Origin: Candidatus Aminicenantes bacterium UBA2199
GTDB lineage: Bacteria > Acidobacteriota > Aminicenantia > UBA2199
Assembly (NCBI GenBank): GCA_002327965.1
Contig: DCVB01000026.1
Coordinates: forward strand, 1 to 62,838
Direction of reading: 5' to 3'
DNA: 62,838 nucleotides
The notes under the pieces are model-generated. The model was not told the DNA's origin. It saw only the letters and a program-made list of their open reading frames with translations, and ran no database searches. Positions 1 to 9,301 of the stretch are shown here, in pieces; position 1 is the stretch's first letter; every line of letters starts with the position of its first letter. Position numbers and translations under genes: made by a program.

Positions 1-1995
<1,995 letters not shown>

Positions 1996-2002
1996 TTCGC
2001 CT

Positions 2003-2031
2003 ATTTTGCCCGAAATCAGGGGGGTTGTCAA
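2003..2031 (-). promoter_or_regulatory. gltX promoter, predicted leaderless
   Basis: TTGACA-N17-CAAAAT on the minus strand, with 7 nt between the -10 box and ATG 1995. Confidence 0.75.
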
Positions 2032-2067
2032 TCGGCCGTGGGAGCAGTGCGCCGGCCTTTTTCCTTA

Positions 2068-2096
2068 TTGCTATTTGCCGCCACTTGGTTTAGAAT
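2068..2096 (+). promoter_or_regulatory. Promoter of the 2103 gene, predicted leaderless
   Basis: TTGCTA (2068-2073), 17 nt, TAGAAT (2091-2096), then 6 nt to ATG 2103. There is no room for a Shine-Dalgarno leader. Confidence 0.7.
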
Positions 2097-2102
2097 CGGG
2101 TC

Positions 2103-2351
2103 ATGGAGAACCTGATCGAGGTCCATTGTCCCGCCTGCCACGCCAGCCTGTGGGTGGACATCGACGCCAAGCAGGTCGTCCAGCACAAGCGCAGCGCGAA
2201 AAAGGTCCACTCCTCGTTCGAGGACCTGCTGGACAAGGAAAAGCAGAAAAAAGAGGCGGTCGAAGAGCGCTTCACCCAGGCCAAATCCCTGGAGCAGGCC
2301 AAGAAGAAGAAAGCGGCGGAATTCTTTGAGCAGACGATCAAGGAAAAATAG
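2103..2351 (+). CDS. Small Cys-pair, charged coiled-coil protein of unknown function
   Basis: This 82 aa protein starts MENLIEVHCPACHASLWVDI, with one CxxC pair that resembles half of a zinc ribbon. The rest is a long Lys/Glu-rich helix (roughly residues 30-82) that looks like a coiled coil. I do not recognise the family. A single CxxC could bind zinc only as a dimer or with the nearby His residues, which is speculative. It is the first gene of a plus-strand run with the PC4-like gene (20 nt gap) and the DUF1846 gene. The start codon sits 6 nt after a clear -10 box, suggesting a leaderless mRNA. Confidence 0.75.
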   Translation: MENLIEVHCPACHASLWVDIDAKQVVQHKRSAKKVHSSFEDLLDKEKQKKEAVEERFTQAKSLEQAKKKKAAEFFEQTIKEK

Positions 2352-2371
2352 ACGGTAACCAGGAGAACAAA

Positions 2372-2674
2372 ATGGATTTCAGCGAGTTGAAAAAGGCGGT
2401 ACGGAAGCAGGTGGAGATCCAGGAACCCGACTTCATCAAGGAGAGCGACGAGGCATTGAACGTGGGTTTCATGGAGATGAATGCCACGCAGAAGCTCATC
2501 TTCTCCATCTCGACCTTCAAGAACAAGAAGTACTTCAGTGTGCGCACCTGGTTCCAGGCCGAGTCGGGCGAATGGGCCCCGACCAAGAAAGGGGTCAACC
2601 TCTCCTTTGAAAAGTTCGCGGACTTTGAAAAGATGGTCAAGGTGTTCGCCCAGGCCATCGAACTGGACAAATAG
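2372..2674 (+). CDS. PC4/Sub1-like single-stranded nucleic-acid binding protein
   Basis: The 100 aa protein carries a PC4-type core in its C-terminal half: IFSISTFKNKKYFSVRTWF, then WAPTKKGVNLSFEKFADF. This corresponds to the beta-strands plus a terminal helix of eukaryotic transcription coactivator p15/PC4 and its bacterial relatives. PC4-like proteins bind single-stranded DNA or RNA as dimers, and bacterial members are little studied. It has an AGGAGA ribosome-binding site before ATG and lies 20 nt after the Cys-pair gene, so it is probably in the same operon. A nucleoid or transcription role is inferred from the family only. Confidence 0.85.
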   Translation: MDFSELKKAVRKQVEIQEPDFIKESDEALNVGFMEMNATQKLIFSISTFKNKKYFSVRTWFQAESGEWAPTKKGVNLSFEKFADFEKMVKVFAQAIELDK

Positions 2675-2716
2675 CCGCGTTTCGCGCCGGCCCCACCCGT
2701 TCCCGGAGGAACACCC

Positions 2717-4234
2717 ATGCCCAAGGCGATCGGTTTTGACAACGAGAAATACCTGAAAGAACAATCGGCGGCCATCCAGGAACGCGTGCGCACCTTCGGC
2801 AACAAGCTCTACCTCGAGTTCGGCGGCAAGCTCCTCTACGACTATCACGCCGCCCGCGTCCTGCCCGGTTTCGACCCCAATGTCAAGATGCGCCTGCTGC
2901 AGCAGCTCCGCGAGCAGACCGACGTCCTGCTCTGCATCTACGCCGGCGACATCGAGCGCAAGAAAGTGCGCGCCGACTTCGGCATCACCTACGACGTGGA
3001 CGCGTTGAAGCTCATCGACGACCTGTCCGCCTGGGGCATCGCCCTGCGCGCCGTGATCATCACCCGCTTCGCCGGCCAGACCGCCGCCAGGGCATTCCAG
3101 AACAAGCTGGAGCGTCGCGGCGTGCGCGTCTTCACCCACAGCTTCACCAAGGGCTATCCCACCGAGATCGACACCATCGTCAGCGACGAGGGCTATGGCG
3201 CCAACGACTACATCGAGACCGCCAAGCCCATCGTGGTCGTCACCGGCCCCGGTCCCGGCAGCGGCAAGCTGGCCACCTGCCTGTCGCAGCTTTACCACGA
3301 ACACCGGCGCGGCGTGAGCTCGGGCTACGCCAAGTTCGAAACCTTTCCCATCTGGAACCTGCCGCTGAACCACCCGGTGAACATCGCCTACGAGGCGGCC
3401 ACCGCCGACCTGAAGGACATCAACCTCATCGATCACTTCCATCTCGAGGCCCACGACGTCAAGGCGGTCAACTACAACCGCGACATCGAGGCTTTCCCCC
3501 TGCTGCGACGCATCCTGGAGAAGATCACCGAGAACCCCCTGGTCTATCACTCGCCGACCGACATGGGGGTCAACCGCGCCGGCTTCGGCATTTTCGACGA
3601 CAGGGTGGTGCGCGAAGCGGCCGTCCAGGAGATCATCCGCCGCTTCTTCCGCTACCAGTGCGAGTACGCCATGGGGGTGGCGGACAAGGATACGGTGGAA
3701 CGGCTGCGCCTGTTCATGGAGAACCTGGGCGTGAGCGAGGAGAACCGTCCGGTGGTTCGCCCGGCACGGGAAGCCGCCCAAGCGGCCCAGCATTGCGGCA
3801 AGGGCCATTCCGGCATCTTTTGCGGCGCCGCCATCGAGCTGGCCGACGGCTCGATCGTCACCGGCAAGAACTCGCCGCTGCTGCATGCCGCCTCCAGCCT
3901 GATCCTCAACGCCGCCAAGCGGCTGGCCGGCATCCCCGACAGCATGCATCTGCTGCCGCCCAGCATCACCGAGTCGCTGGGGCACCTGAAAAAAGACGTG
4001 CTCAAGGGTCGGGAAGTGAGCCTGAACCTGGACGAGACGCTGATCGCCCTGGGGATCAGCGCCAGCAACAACCCCGCCGCCCAGGCCGCCGTTGAAAAAC
4101 TGTCCGACCTGCGCAACTGCGAGGTGCACATTACCCACATGCCCACGCCGGGCGACGAAGCCGGGCTGCGCAAGCTGGGTGTGAACCTGACGTCGGACCC
4201 GGGCTATTCCACCCATACCCTGTTCGCAGGGTAG
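2717..4234 (+). CDS. DUF1846 family protein
   Basis: The 505 aa length and the N-terminus MPKAIGFDNEKYLKEQSAAI match the DUF1846 (UPF0371) family. Further family-like stretches are RVLPGFDPNVKMRLL, VVTGPGPGSGKLATCLSQ (a P-loop-like glycine-rich turn) and YHSPTDMGVNRAGFGI. The biochemical function of the family is not established to my knowledge; structural work points to a nucleotide-binding fold. A ribosome-binding site CCCGGAGGAAC precedes the ATG. It is the last gene of the 2103-4234 run and is followed by an inverted-repeat element that separates it from a convergent lipoprotein gene. Confidence 0.9.
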   Translation: MPKAIGFDNEKYLKEQSAAIQERVRTFGNKLYLEFGGKLLYDYHAARVLPGFDPNVKMRLLQQLREQTDVLLCIYAGDIERKKVRADFGITYDVDALKLIDDLSAWGIALRAVIITRFAGQTAARAFQNKLERRGVRVFTHSFTKGYPTEIDTIVSDEGYGANDYIETAKPIVVVTGPGPGSGKLATCLSQLYHEHRRGVSSGYAKFETFPIWNLPLNHPVNIAYEAATADLKDINLIDHFHLEAHDVKAVNYNRDIEAFPLLRRILEKITENPLVYHSPTDMGVNRAGFGIFDDRVVREAAVQEIIRRFFRYQCEYAMGVADKDTVERLRLFMENLGVSEENRPVVRPAREAAQAAQHCGKGHSGIFCGAAIELADGSIVTGKNSPLLHAASSLILNAAKRLAGIPDSMHLLPPSITESLGHLKKDVLKGREVSLNLDETLIALGISASNNPAAQAAVEKLSDLRNCEVHITHMPTPGDEAGLRKLGVNLTSDPGYSTHTLFAG

Positions 4235-4237
4235 CCC

Positions 4238-4380
4238 AAGACTGGAATCAAGGCAAAGATCTTTTTGCCGGCTCAGTAAAAAGTGAAATGTGAAAAGTGA
4301 AAGGAAAAAAAATCAAGTTCGAGATCTTGCTGTTCGCTTTTCACTTTTCACTAATCACTTTTCACTTTTGATCCAGTCTT
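4238..4380. repeat. Heptamer-phased inverted repeat (element A)
   Basis: The left arm carries four 7-nt words at 4275-4302: AGTAAAA, AGTGAAA, TGTGAAA, AGTGAAA. The right arm at 4339-4366 reads TTTCACT, TTTCACT, AATCACT, TTTCACT, the reverse complement of the same word. Outside these, AAGACTGGAATCAA (4238-4251) pairs with TTGATCCAGTCTT (4368-4380). The element fills the gap between the convergent DUF1846 and lipoprotein genes, so it could also act as a bidirectional terminator. Confidence 0.8.
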
Positions 4381-5013
4381 TTATTTTCTAATCACCTTGG
4401 CGTTGCGGATCTCGCCGTTGACCTTCGCGTCCTTGTCAATGTAAACCTTGACCTTGCGCTCCGGGTCGCGGACATCGATGCCGCCCTCCACAATGGAACC
4501 TCCCTGGATGCGGATCTCGAGGTTCCGGCCCCGGGAAAAATAACCCTGTCGGCCCTTGATGACGATGCCGCCGCGCACGACGCTCTTCCCGCTCAGCAGC
4601 ACGTCGCCGTTGACGGTGCTGACCTCGTCGCTGACCACGGCGTCGCGCAGCTCGACGCGGCCGTTGACCGTGCTCACCTTGCCGCGCACCTTGCTGCCTG
4701 CACCGCACTCGATGGAGCCGTTGACCGTGGAGGCGTCGCCGTCCACCTCAACCCCGGCGCCGATGACGATGCGGCCGTTGACGGTGTCCAGTTCCTCGAC
4801 GCGCGAATTGTCCCCGATCTCGATGCGGCCGTTGACGGTGCGGCAGTTGCCTTCCACGGTGCAGCTGCTCCCAACGTGAATGCTGCCGTTCACCGATGTC
4901 AATCCGGCGCTGCGCTCGCCGTCGCCGACATGGATGCTGCGGTTGACGCTGGCGTCGCAGGCGGAAAACGAGAGGAACGACAGGGCCATGAAAGAGATCA
5001 ATGCGTTTTTCAT
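4381..5013 (-). CDS. Exported lipoprotein with TVNG repeats, polymer-forming beta-helix type
   Basis: ATG 5013 (MKNALISFMALSFL) is chosen because GGAG lies 7 nt upstream; an in-frame ATG at 5037 has no such site. The N-terminus is a lipoprotein signal ending in LSFSAC, so Cys is the likely lipidated residue. The body is built of about seven repeats of roughly 19-20 residues with the core TVNGxIxIG (SVNGSIHVG, TVNGRIEIG, TVNGRIVIG, TVNGSIECG, TVNGRVELR, TVNGDVLLS). This predicts a right-handed parallel beta-helix like those of bactofilin or DUF4097-type proteins. The 210 aa protein has no catalytic motif. A structural or adhesive envelope role is inference. Confidence 0.8.
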   Translation of the reverse strand: MKNALISFMALSFLSFSACDASVNRSIHVGDGERSAGLTSVNGSIHVGSSCTVEGNCRTVNGRIEIGDNSRVEELDTVNGRIVIGAGVEVDGDASTVNGSIECGAGSKVRGKVSTVNGRVELRDAVVSDEVSTVNGDVLLSGKSVVRGGIVIKGRQGYFSRGRNLEIRIQGGSIVEGGIDVRDPERKVKVYIDKDAKVNGEIRNAKVIRK

Positions 5014-5070
5014 TCTTTGCTCCTTTCTCAGGAACAATAACGAAACTGAATGGGAAAAGGTTCCGCCAGA

Positions 5071-5194
5071 GTTTTAGGACCGATCTAAGTGACCGGTGAC
5101 CAGTGACAAGTGACAAGCAAGAAACGGCATTAGGCCGAGAAATCGCTGTTTCTCGTCACTCGGTACGTGTCACTCGTCACTGAGTTCGTTTTAA
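5071..5194. repeat. Heptamer-phased inverted repeat (element B)
   Basis: The left arm at 5087-5114 is AAGTGAC, CGGTGAC, CAGTGAC, AAGTGAC. The right arm at 5155-5182 is GTCACTC, GGTACGT, GTCACTC, GTCACTG, i.e. the same NNGTGAC word inverted, with one diverged copy. The inner GAAAC/GTTTC sequences also pair. It lies between the co-directional glcD and lipoprotein genes and touches the last codon of glcD. Confidence 0.8.
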
Positions 5195-6564
5195 AAAATC
5201 TTGCCCGGATTCAGCAGGTTATCGGGATCGAACGCTCTTTTGATATTGCGGAACAGTTCCAGTTCGGCGGGGCTGAACTGGTAGTGCATGAAGGGCTTCT
5301 TGCTCAGCCCGATGCCGTGCTCTCCGGAAATGGTGCCGCCGACCTCGACCACGCGGCGGAAGATCCTGTCCAGAGCCAGGTCGACCTTCTTCATTTCTTC
5401 GGCATCCGCCGGGTCGACCATGAGGTTGGTGTGGATGTTGCCGTCGCCGAAATGACCGAAAAGGACGATGCACAGGCCAAGCTCCACGGCCAAGGCGGCG
5501 ATGGCCTCCACTATTTCCGGGATGCGGCCGGCGGGAACGACGATGTCCTCGTTGATCTTTTTCGGCTTCAATCCGGCGATGGCCGGGGAAATGGCGCGCC
5601 GCGTTTCCCAAAGGGCCTCCTGCTCGGCAAACGTCTCGGCCCGTTCCCGGCCCAGCGGCCCGGCCTCGGCCACTGTTTTTTCGAACAATGCCTCGCGATC
5701 GGCCACTTCGGCCGGACTGCCGTCGATCTCGACCAGCACCGCCGCCTGCAGCCGCTCGTCGAGGGGCAGCCCCTGGTAGGCATAGACGGCCTGCAGCGAG
5801 CTGCGGTCCATGAACTCGAGCACCGACGGCTGGACATGGGCGCGGATGACGCGCTGCACAAAGCGGGCGCCGGCCGCCAGCGAGGAGAAGTCGACGCGGA
5901 AGAGCCGCCGTTGCGGCGGCAGCGGCAGCAGGCGCAGGGTGGCCCGGGTCACCACGGCCAGGGTGCCTTCCGAGCCGATCAGCAGCGACTTCAGGTCGTA
6001 GCCGGCGACGTTCTTGATGGTCTCGGCGCCCAGGCGCACTTTCTCGCCGCTCATCAGGAAAGCCTCCAGCCCCAGGACGTAGTTGGCGGTCACGCCGTAC
6101 TTGAAGCAGCGCGGGCCGCCGGCGTTCTCGGCGATATTGCCGCCGATGGTCGAGGTCTTCAGGCTGGCCGGGTCGGGGGGATAGAACAGCCCCGCTTTTT
6201 CCGCCGCCGCCTGCAGGTCGGAGGTGATCACTCCCGGCTCGACCACGGCCAGGGAGTTCTCGCGGTCGAGGCGCAGGATGCGGTTCATGCGCGTGAAGAC
6301 CAGCACCACGCCGCCCTGGACGGCCAGCGCCCCGCCGCTGTAGCCGACGCCGGCGCCGCGCGGCACCAGCGGCACGGAGTGCTCACGGCAGAAGGCAATG
6401 GTGGCGGCGACGTCCTCGTCGCTTTCCGCGAAGACGACGGCGTCGGGCAGGAATTCCAGGCCCGTGGCGTCGTAGGAATAGCTCAGCAGGTACTCGCGGT
6501 CGCAGAACACCTTGTCCCTGCCGACCTTCGCGATCAGCTCTTTTGTCGCCTTTTTTTCGATCAT
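5191..6564 (-). CDS. glcD: FAD-linked oxidase, glycolate/lactate dehydrogenase subunit GlcD type
   Basis: The product is a 457 aa flavoprotein of the GlcD/FAD-oxidase type. The N-terminal FAD-binding (PCMH) domain shows VPLVPRGAGVGYSGGALAV, followed by PPDPASLKTSTIGGNIAENA and the FAD-contacting KNVAGYDLKSLLIGSEGTLA. The C-terminal FAD-oxidase domain ends in EHGIGLSKKPFM and NPGKIF. It would oxidise a 2-hydroxy acid such as glycolate or D-lactate at the membrane, but no GlcE or GlcF partner is adjacent. Start: ATG 6564, with an in-frame TTG at 6570. The promoter -10 (6584-6579) is 8 nt from the TTG and 14 nt from the ATG, so the true start is uncertain. Confidence 0.9.
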   Translation of the reverse strand: MIEKKATKELIAKVGRDKVFCDREYLLSYSYDATGLEFLPDAVVFAESDEDVAATIAFCREHSVPLVPRGAGVGYSGGALAVQGGVVLVFTRMNRILRLDRENSLAVVEPGVITSDLQAAAEKAGLFYPPDPASLKTSTIGGNIAENAGGPRCFKYGVTANYVLGLEAFLMSGEKVRLGAETIKNVAGYDLKSLLIGSEGTLAVVTRATLRLLPLPPQRRLFRVDFSSLAAGARFVQRVIRAHVQPSVLEFMDRSSLQAVYAYQGLPLDERLQAAVLVEIDGSPAEVADREALFEKTVAEAGPLGRERAETFAEQEALWETRRAISPAIAGLKPKKINEDIVVPAGRIPEIVEAIAALAVELGLCIVLFGHFGDGNIHTNLMVDPADAEEMKKVDLALDRIFRRVVEVGGTISGEHGIGLSKKPFMHYQFSPAELELFRNIKRAFDPDNLLNPGKIF

Positions 6565-6578
6565 TTTCAACCCCGGCG

Positions 6579-6607
6579 ATTATAGAGGAAGCCGCCCGGG
6601 CCGTCAA
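6579..6607 (-). promoter_or_regulatory. glcD promoter
   Basis: TTGACG (6607-6602), 17 nt, TATAAT (6584-6579) on the minus strand. The leader is at most a few nucleotides long. Confidence 0.7.
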
Positions 6608-6636
6608 ATAGTTGCCTGCAAACTCCAGTCGCATAC

Positions 6637-6820
6637 CGTGGTGGCTCGACGACGCTCACCACTCCAGGGCCGACCGACCGCGGTTCGCTCCGATTAAAAT
6701 GGCCAACTCGCCCCGCGTACGCGGGGCTCAAACAGTGGCCATTTTCCCCAAGGGGACATCGGAGCTTACCGGGTCGGGACCCGGCCCTTCCGTTTCGTTC
6801 GCTTTCGCCGAACCACCACG
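6637..6820. repeat. Large nested hairpin in the glcD/dnaJ divergent intergenic region
   Basis: The space 6571-6964 has no gene but is highly structured. Pairs found, from outside in: CGTGGTGGCTCG (6637-6648) with CGAACCACCACG (6809-6820, one mismatch); GGGCCG (6667-6672) with CGGCCC (6782-6787); GCTCCGAT (6687-6694) with ATCGGAGC (6758-6765), perfect; AAAATGGCCA (6696-6705) with TGGCCATTTT (6736-6745), perfect; and the perfect 18-nt palindrome GCCCCGCGTACGCGGGGC (6710-6727). A local hairpin CCGGGTCGGGACCCGG occupies about 6769-6783. This could be a structured RNA, a regulatory site or a mobile palindromic repeat. No target-site duplication is evident. Confidence 0.8.
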
Positions 6821-6928
6821 ACTTGCTTTCCTTTCCTTCTCGGTTTATGCAATACAAAAGCAAAAAATGTCCGCTTACTTACATTCTCCTGTAAACTTTT
6901 GCTTTGAGAGTGCAGCCTTTGGCCTTAG

Positions 6929-6957
6929 TTGATTTATTTAGCGTCCCATTGTAATAT
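6929..6957 (+). promoter_or_regulatory. dnaJ promoter, predicted leaderless
   Basis: TTGATT (6929-6934), 17 nt, TAATAT (6952-6957), 7 nt to ATG 6965. No HAIR or CIRCE operator could be matched nearby. Confidence 0.65.
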
Positions 6958-6964
6958 ATTTTTT

Positions 6965-8083
6965 ATGAAAGACTACTACGAGATACTGGGTGTCAGCAAG
7001 AACGCCAGCATCGCCGATATAAAAAAGGCCTATCGCAAGCTGGCCCGCAAGCACCATCCCGACCTGAACCCCGGCGACAAGACCGCCGAGCAGAAATTCA
7101 AGGAGATCAACGAGGCGCACGAGACGCTGAAGGACCCGGAAAAAAAGAAGCAGTACGACCTGTACGGCTCGCTGGGCGCCCGCGGCGCTCCCGGTCCCGG
7201 CGCCGGCGGCCGCGGCGGCAACTTCGAGGGCTTCGACTTCAACAGCAGCGGCGACAGCACCTTCGGCGACATCTTCCAGACCATCTTCGGCAACATGGGC
7301 GAGCCGCGCCAGCGCTCCAGCCGGCGCGCCCGCAGCCCCGAACCGGGCGAGGACCTGCACTATTCCATGAACCTGAGCTTCATGGACGCGGCCAACGGCA
7401 TCGAGACCGCCATCCTGGTCAGCCACCGGCAGCCCTGCGCCGCCTGCAAGGGCAAGGGCATCGACGCCGCCTCCAAGCAGAGCACCTGCCCGACCTGCGG
7501 CGGCAGCGGCCGCGTGCAGAAGCAGTCCGGCTTCATGAAATTCGGCTCCCTCTGCCCCACTTGCGGCGGCAGCGGCGTGCTGCCCGGCTCTCCCTGCCGC
7601 GCCTGCGGCGGCGACGGCCGCATCGAGACCGCGTCGCGCCTGCGCGTGCGCATCCCCGCCGGAGTGGACAACGAATCCAAGGTGCGCATCGCCGGCAAGG
7701 GCAACGCCGGCCGCAACGGCGGCCCGCCGGGCGACCTGATCATCACCATCCGCGTCGCCCCGCACAAGGTCTTCCGCCGCAGCGGCCACGACCTGGAGAT
7801 GACGCTGCCGCTGACCTACGCCGAGGCGGCGCTGGGCGCCAAGATCGAGATCCCCACCCTGGACGGCTCCTCGCTGTTCAAGGTGCCGCCGGGGACGGCG
7901 TCGGGACAGAAGCTGCGCCTCAAGGGCAAGGGCATCGTCCACCCCAAGACGCGCGAGAACGGCGACCTGTACGTGGAGATCCGCATCGTGCCTCCCTCGA
8001 CCAAGGACCTGAAGGTGCGCGAACTGCTCAAGGAGATCGAGAAGGTGGCCCCCTATGACCCGCGCGAGGAGCTGCGGCGATGA
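6965..8083 (+). CDS. dnaJ: Chaperone protein DnaJ (Hsp40)
   Basis: The 372 aa product has the full type I architecture. The J domain starts MKDYYEILGVSKNAS and has the HPD motif in KHHPDLNPGD. A Gly-rich region follows at about residues 75-125. The zinc domain has four repeats CAACKGKG, CPTCGGSG, CPTCGGSG and CRACGGDG. The C-terminal substrate-binding domains follow. It stimulates DnaK ATPase and delivers unfolded clients. The start MKDYYE at 6965 fits the family, and the frame extends 12 codons upstream without homology. It overlaps the MerR-type regulator by 4 nt (ATGA), while dnaK itself is 54 kb away at the other end of the window. Confidence 0.97.
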   Translation: MKDYYEILGVSKNASIADIKKAYRKLARKHHPDLNPGDKTAEQKFKEINEAHETLKDPEKKKQYDLYGSLGARGAPGPGAGGRGGNFEGFDFNSSGDSTFGDIFQTIFGNMGEPRQRSSRRARSPEPGEDLHYSMNLSFMDAANGIETAILVSHRQPCAACKGKGIDAASKQSTCPTCGGSGRVQKQSGFMKFGSLCPTCGGSGVLPGSPCRACGGDGRIETASRLRVRIPAGVDNESKVRIAGKGNAGRNGGPPGDLIITIRVAPHKVFRRSGHDLEMTLPLTYAEAALGAKIEIPTLDGSSLFKVPPGTASGQKLRLKGKGIVHPKTRENGDLYVEIRIVPPSTKDLKVRELLKEIEKVAPYDPREELRR

Positions 8084-8472
8084 AGGAAAAAACCTACTTC
8101 ATATCGGCGGTGGCCAGCAAGTACGACATCCATCCGCAGACCCTGCGCCTCTACGAACGCGAGGGGCTGCTCATCCCTTCGCGCAGCAAGGGCAACACGC
8201 GCATGTACTGCGACGAAGACCTGAAAAAACTGGAATTCATCCTCAACCTGACGCGGGAGATGGGCGTCAACCTGGCCGGCATCGAGATCATCATCAACAT
8301 GAAGGACAAGATGGAAAAGATGCAGGCGGATTTTTCCCTGTTCCTGGAAGAGCTGAAAAAGGAGTTCTTCGTGGGCCGGGAGGATCTTTTCGAGCAGAAA
8401 AAGCAGATCGCCCTGGTCAAGTTCCAGTCGCCGCCGGTGGCCCCCTTCCAGGATGAAAAGAAAGAAAAGTAG
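8080..8472 (+). CDS. hspR: MerR-family regulator, HspR-like
   Basis: This 130 aa protein has an N-terminal MerR winged helix-turn-helix: ISAVASKYDIHPQTLRLYER and EGLLIPSRSKGNTRMY. This matches HspR more than metal-sensing MerR proteins (HPQTLRxYEREGLI...). A short coiled-coil dimerisation helix and a Lys-rich tail follow. HspR represses chaperone operons with DnaK as co-repressor, and dnaJ-hspR linkage is known in actinobacteria and epsilonproteobacteria. Here it overlaps dnaJ (4 nt) and the sigma gene (20 nt), so it probably controls this heat-shock unit. The usual HAIR operator (CTTGAGT-N7-ACTCAAG) is not visible upstream of dnaJ or dnaK, so the operator may differ. Confidence 0.8.
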   Translation: MKEKTYFISAVASKYDIHPQTLRLYEREGLLIPSRSKGNTRMYCDEDLKKLEFILNLTREMGVNLAGIEIIINMKDKMEKMQADFSLFLEELKKEFFVGREDLFEQKKQIALVKFQSPPVAPFQDEKKEK

Positions 8473-9301
8473 CGAATCGCTGGATTCCCTGAACCTCTAC
8501 TTCCAGCGCATCAAGAAGATCAAGATCCTCTCCGCCGAGGAGGAGCGCGAGCTGATCATCCGCGCCAAGAACGGGGACGAGGAGGCCTTTCGCGCCATCA
8601 TCATCGCCAACCAGCGCCTGGTGGTTCGCGAGGCGCTGAAATACTACTTCAAGGGCGACAACTTCCTCGACCTGATCAACGAGGGCAACAAGGGACTGAT
8701 CGAGGCCCTGAGGAAATTCGACCTGAAGCGCGAGAACCGCTTTTTCACCTACGCCCTGTGGTGGGTGCGCAGCGAGATCCGCCGCTACCTCTCCAAGAAC
8801 CAGAACCTCATCTCGCTCCCCGACATCTTCTACAACGACTACCTGAACTTCAAGAAGGCCTACTTCAAGCTGAGCAAGAAGCTGAAGCGCCACCCGAGCG
8901 AGAAGGAGCTGGCCGAGGCCCTGCAGATCCCCGAGAAAAAGGTCAAGGTGATGCTGGCCGTCCCCGACGAGATCATCTCGCTGGACAAGGGCATCAGCGA
9001 CGACAACTCGTCGAGCCTGACCACGTTCCTGCCCGACGACTCGGTCGTCGACCCCCAGGACATCCTCATCGGCAGCGCCGTCCGCGACCTGGTGCGCGAG
9101 GATATCGAGAAGCTCACCGCCCGCGAGGCCGAGATCATCCGCCTGCGCTACGGTTTCCAGGGCGAGGAGCCGCAGAAGCTGCGCGAGATCGCCAAGCAGC
9201 TGAAGATGAGCCCGGAGGGCATCCGGCGCATCGAAATCAAGGCCCTGGCCAAGCTGAAGAACCAGCTGAAGAAGCAGGGCATCTACGGAGCGTTGAACTG
9301 A
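8453..9301 (+). CDS. RNA polymerase sigma-70 family factor (RpoD/RpoH group)
   Basis: The 282 aa protein has region 1.2 (NLYFQRIKKIKILSAEEE), region 2 with NQRLVVREALKYYF, DLINEGNKGLIEALRKFD and FFTYALWWVRSEIRR, then regions 3 and 4.2 (LREIAKQLKMSPEGIRRIE). Loss of most of region 1 and the length make it a group 2 or RpoH-like alternative sigma factor rather than the main RpoD. Its start lies inside the end of the HspR-like gene, so translation is coupled. A heat-shock role is inferred from the neighbours dnaJ and hspR only. Confidence 0.88.
   Translation: MKRKKSSESLDSLNLYFQRIKKIKILSAEEERELIIRAKNGDEEAFRAIIIANQRLVVREALKYYFKGDNFLDLINEGNKGLIEALRKFDLKRENRFFTYALWWVRSEIRRYLSKNQNLISLPDIFYNDYLNFKKAYFKLSKKLKRHPSEKELAEALQIPEKKVKVMLAVPDEIISLDKGISDDNSSSLTTFLPDDSVVDPQDILIGSAVRDLVREDIEKLTAREAEIIRLRYGFQGEEPQKLREIAKQLKMSPEGIRRIEIKALAKLKNQLKKQGIYGALN

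Noticed and set aside
1996..2031. TTG start for gltX at 2031
   Set aside because: The TTG is the first triplet of a TTGACA -35 box, so it cannot lie in the mRNA from that promoter.
2090..4216. 708-codon minus-strand frame opposite DUF1846 and PC4
   Set aside because: It is an antisense shadow with low-complexity Gly/Val/Leu composition; three well-supported plus-strand genes cover it.
6637..6820. Insertion sequence or classical MITE
   Set aside because: No transposase and no target-site duplication could be seen beside the outer arms, so it is left as an unclassified structured repeat.
6840..6964. HAIR or CIRCE operator upstream of dnaJ
   Set aside because: The sequence CTTTGAGAGTGC near 6902 resembles half-sites of both, but no second half in the right spacing was found.
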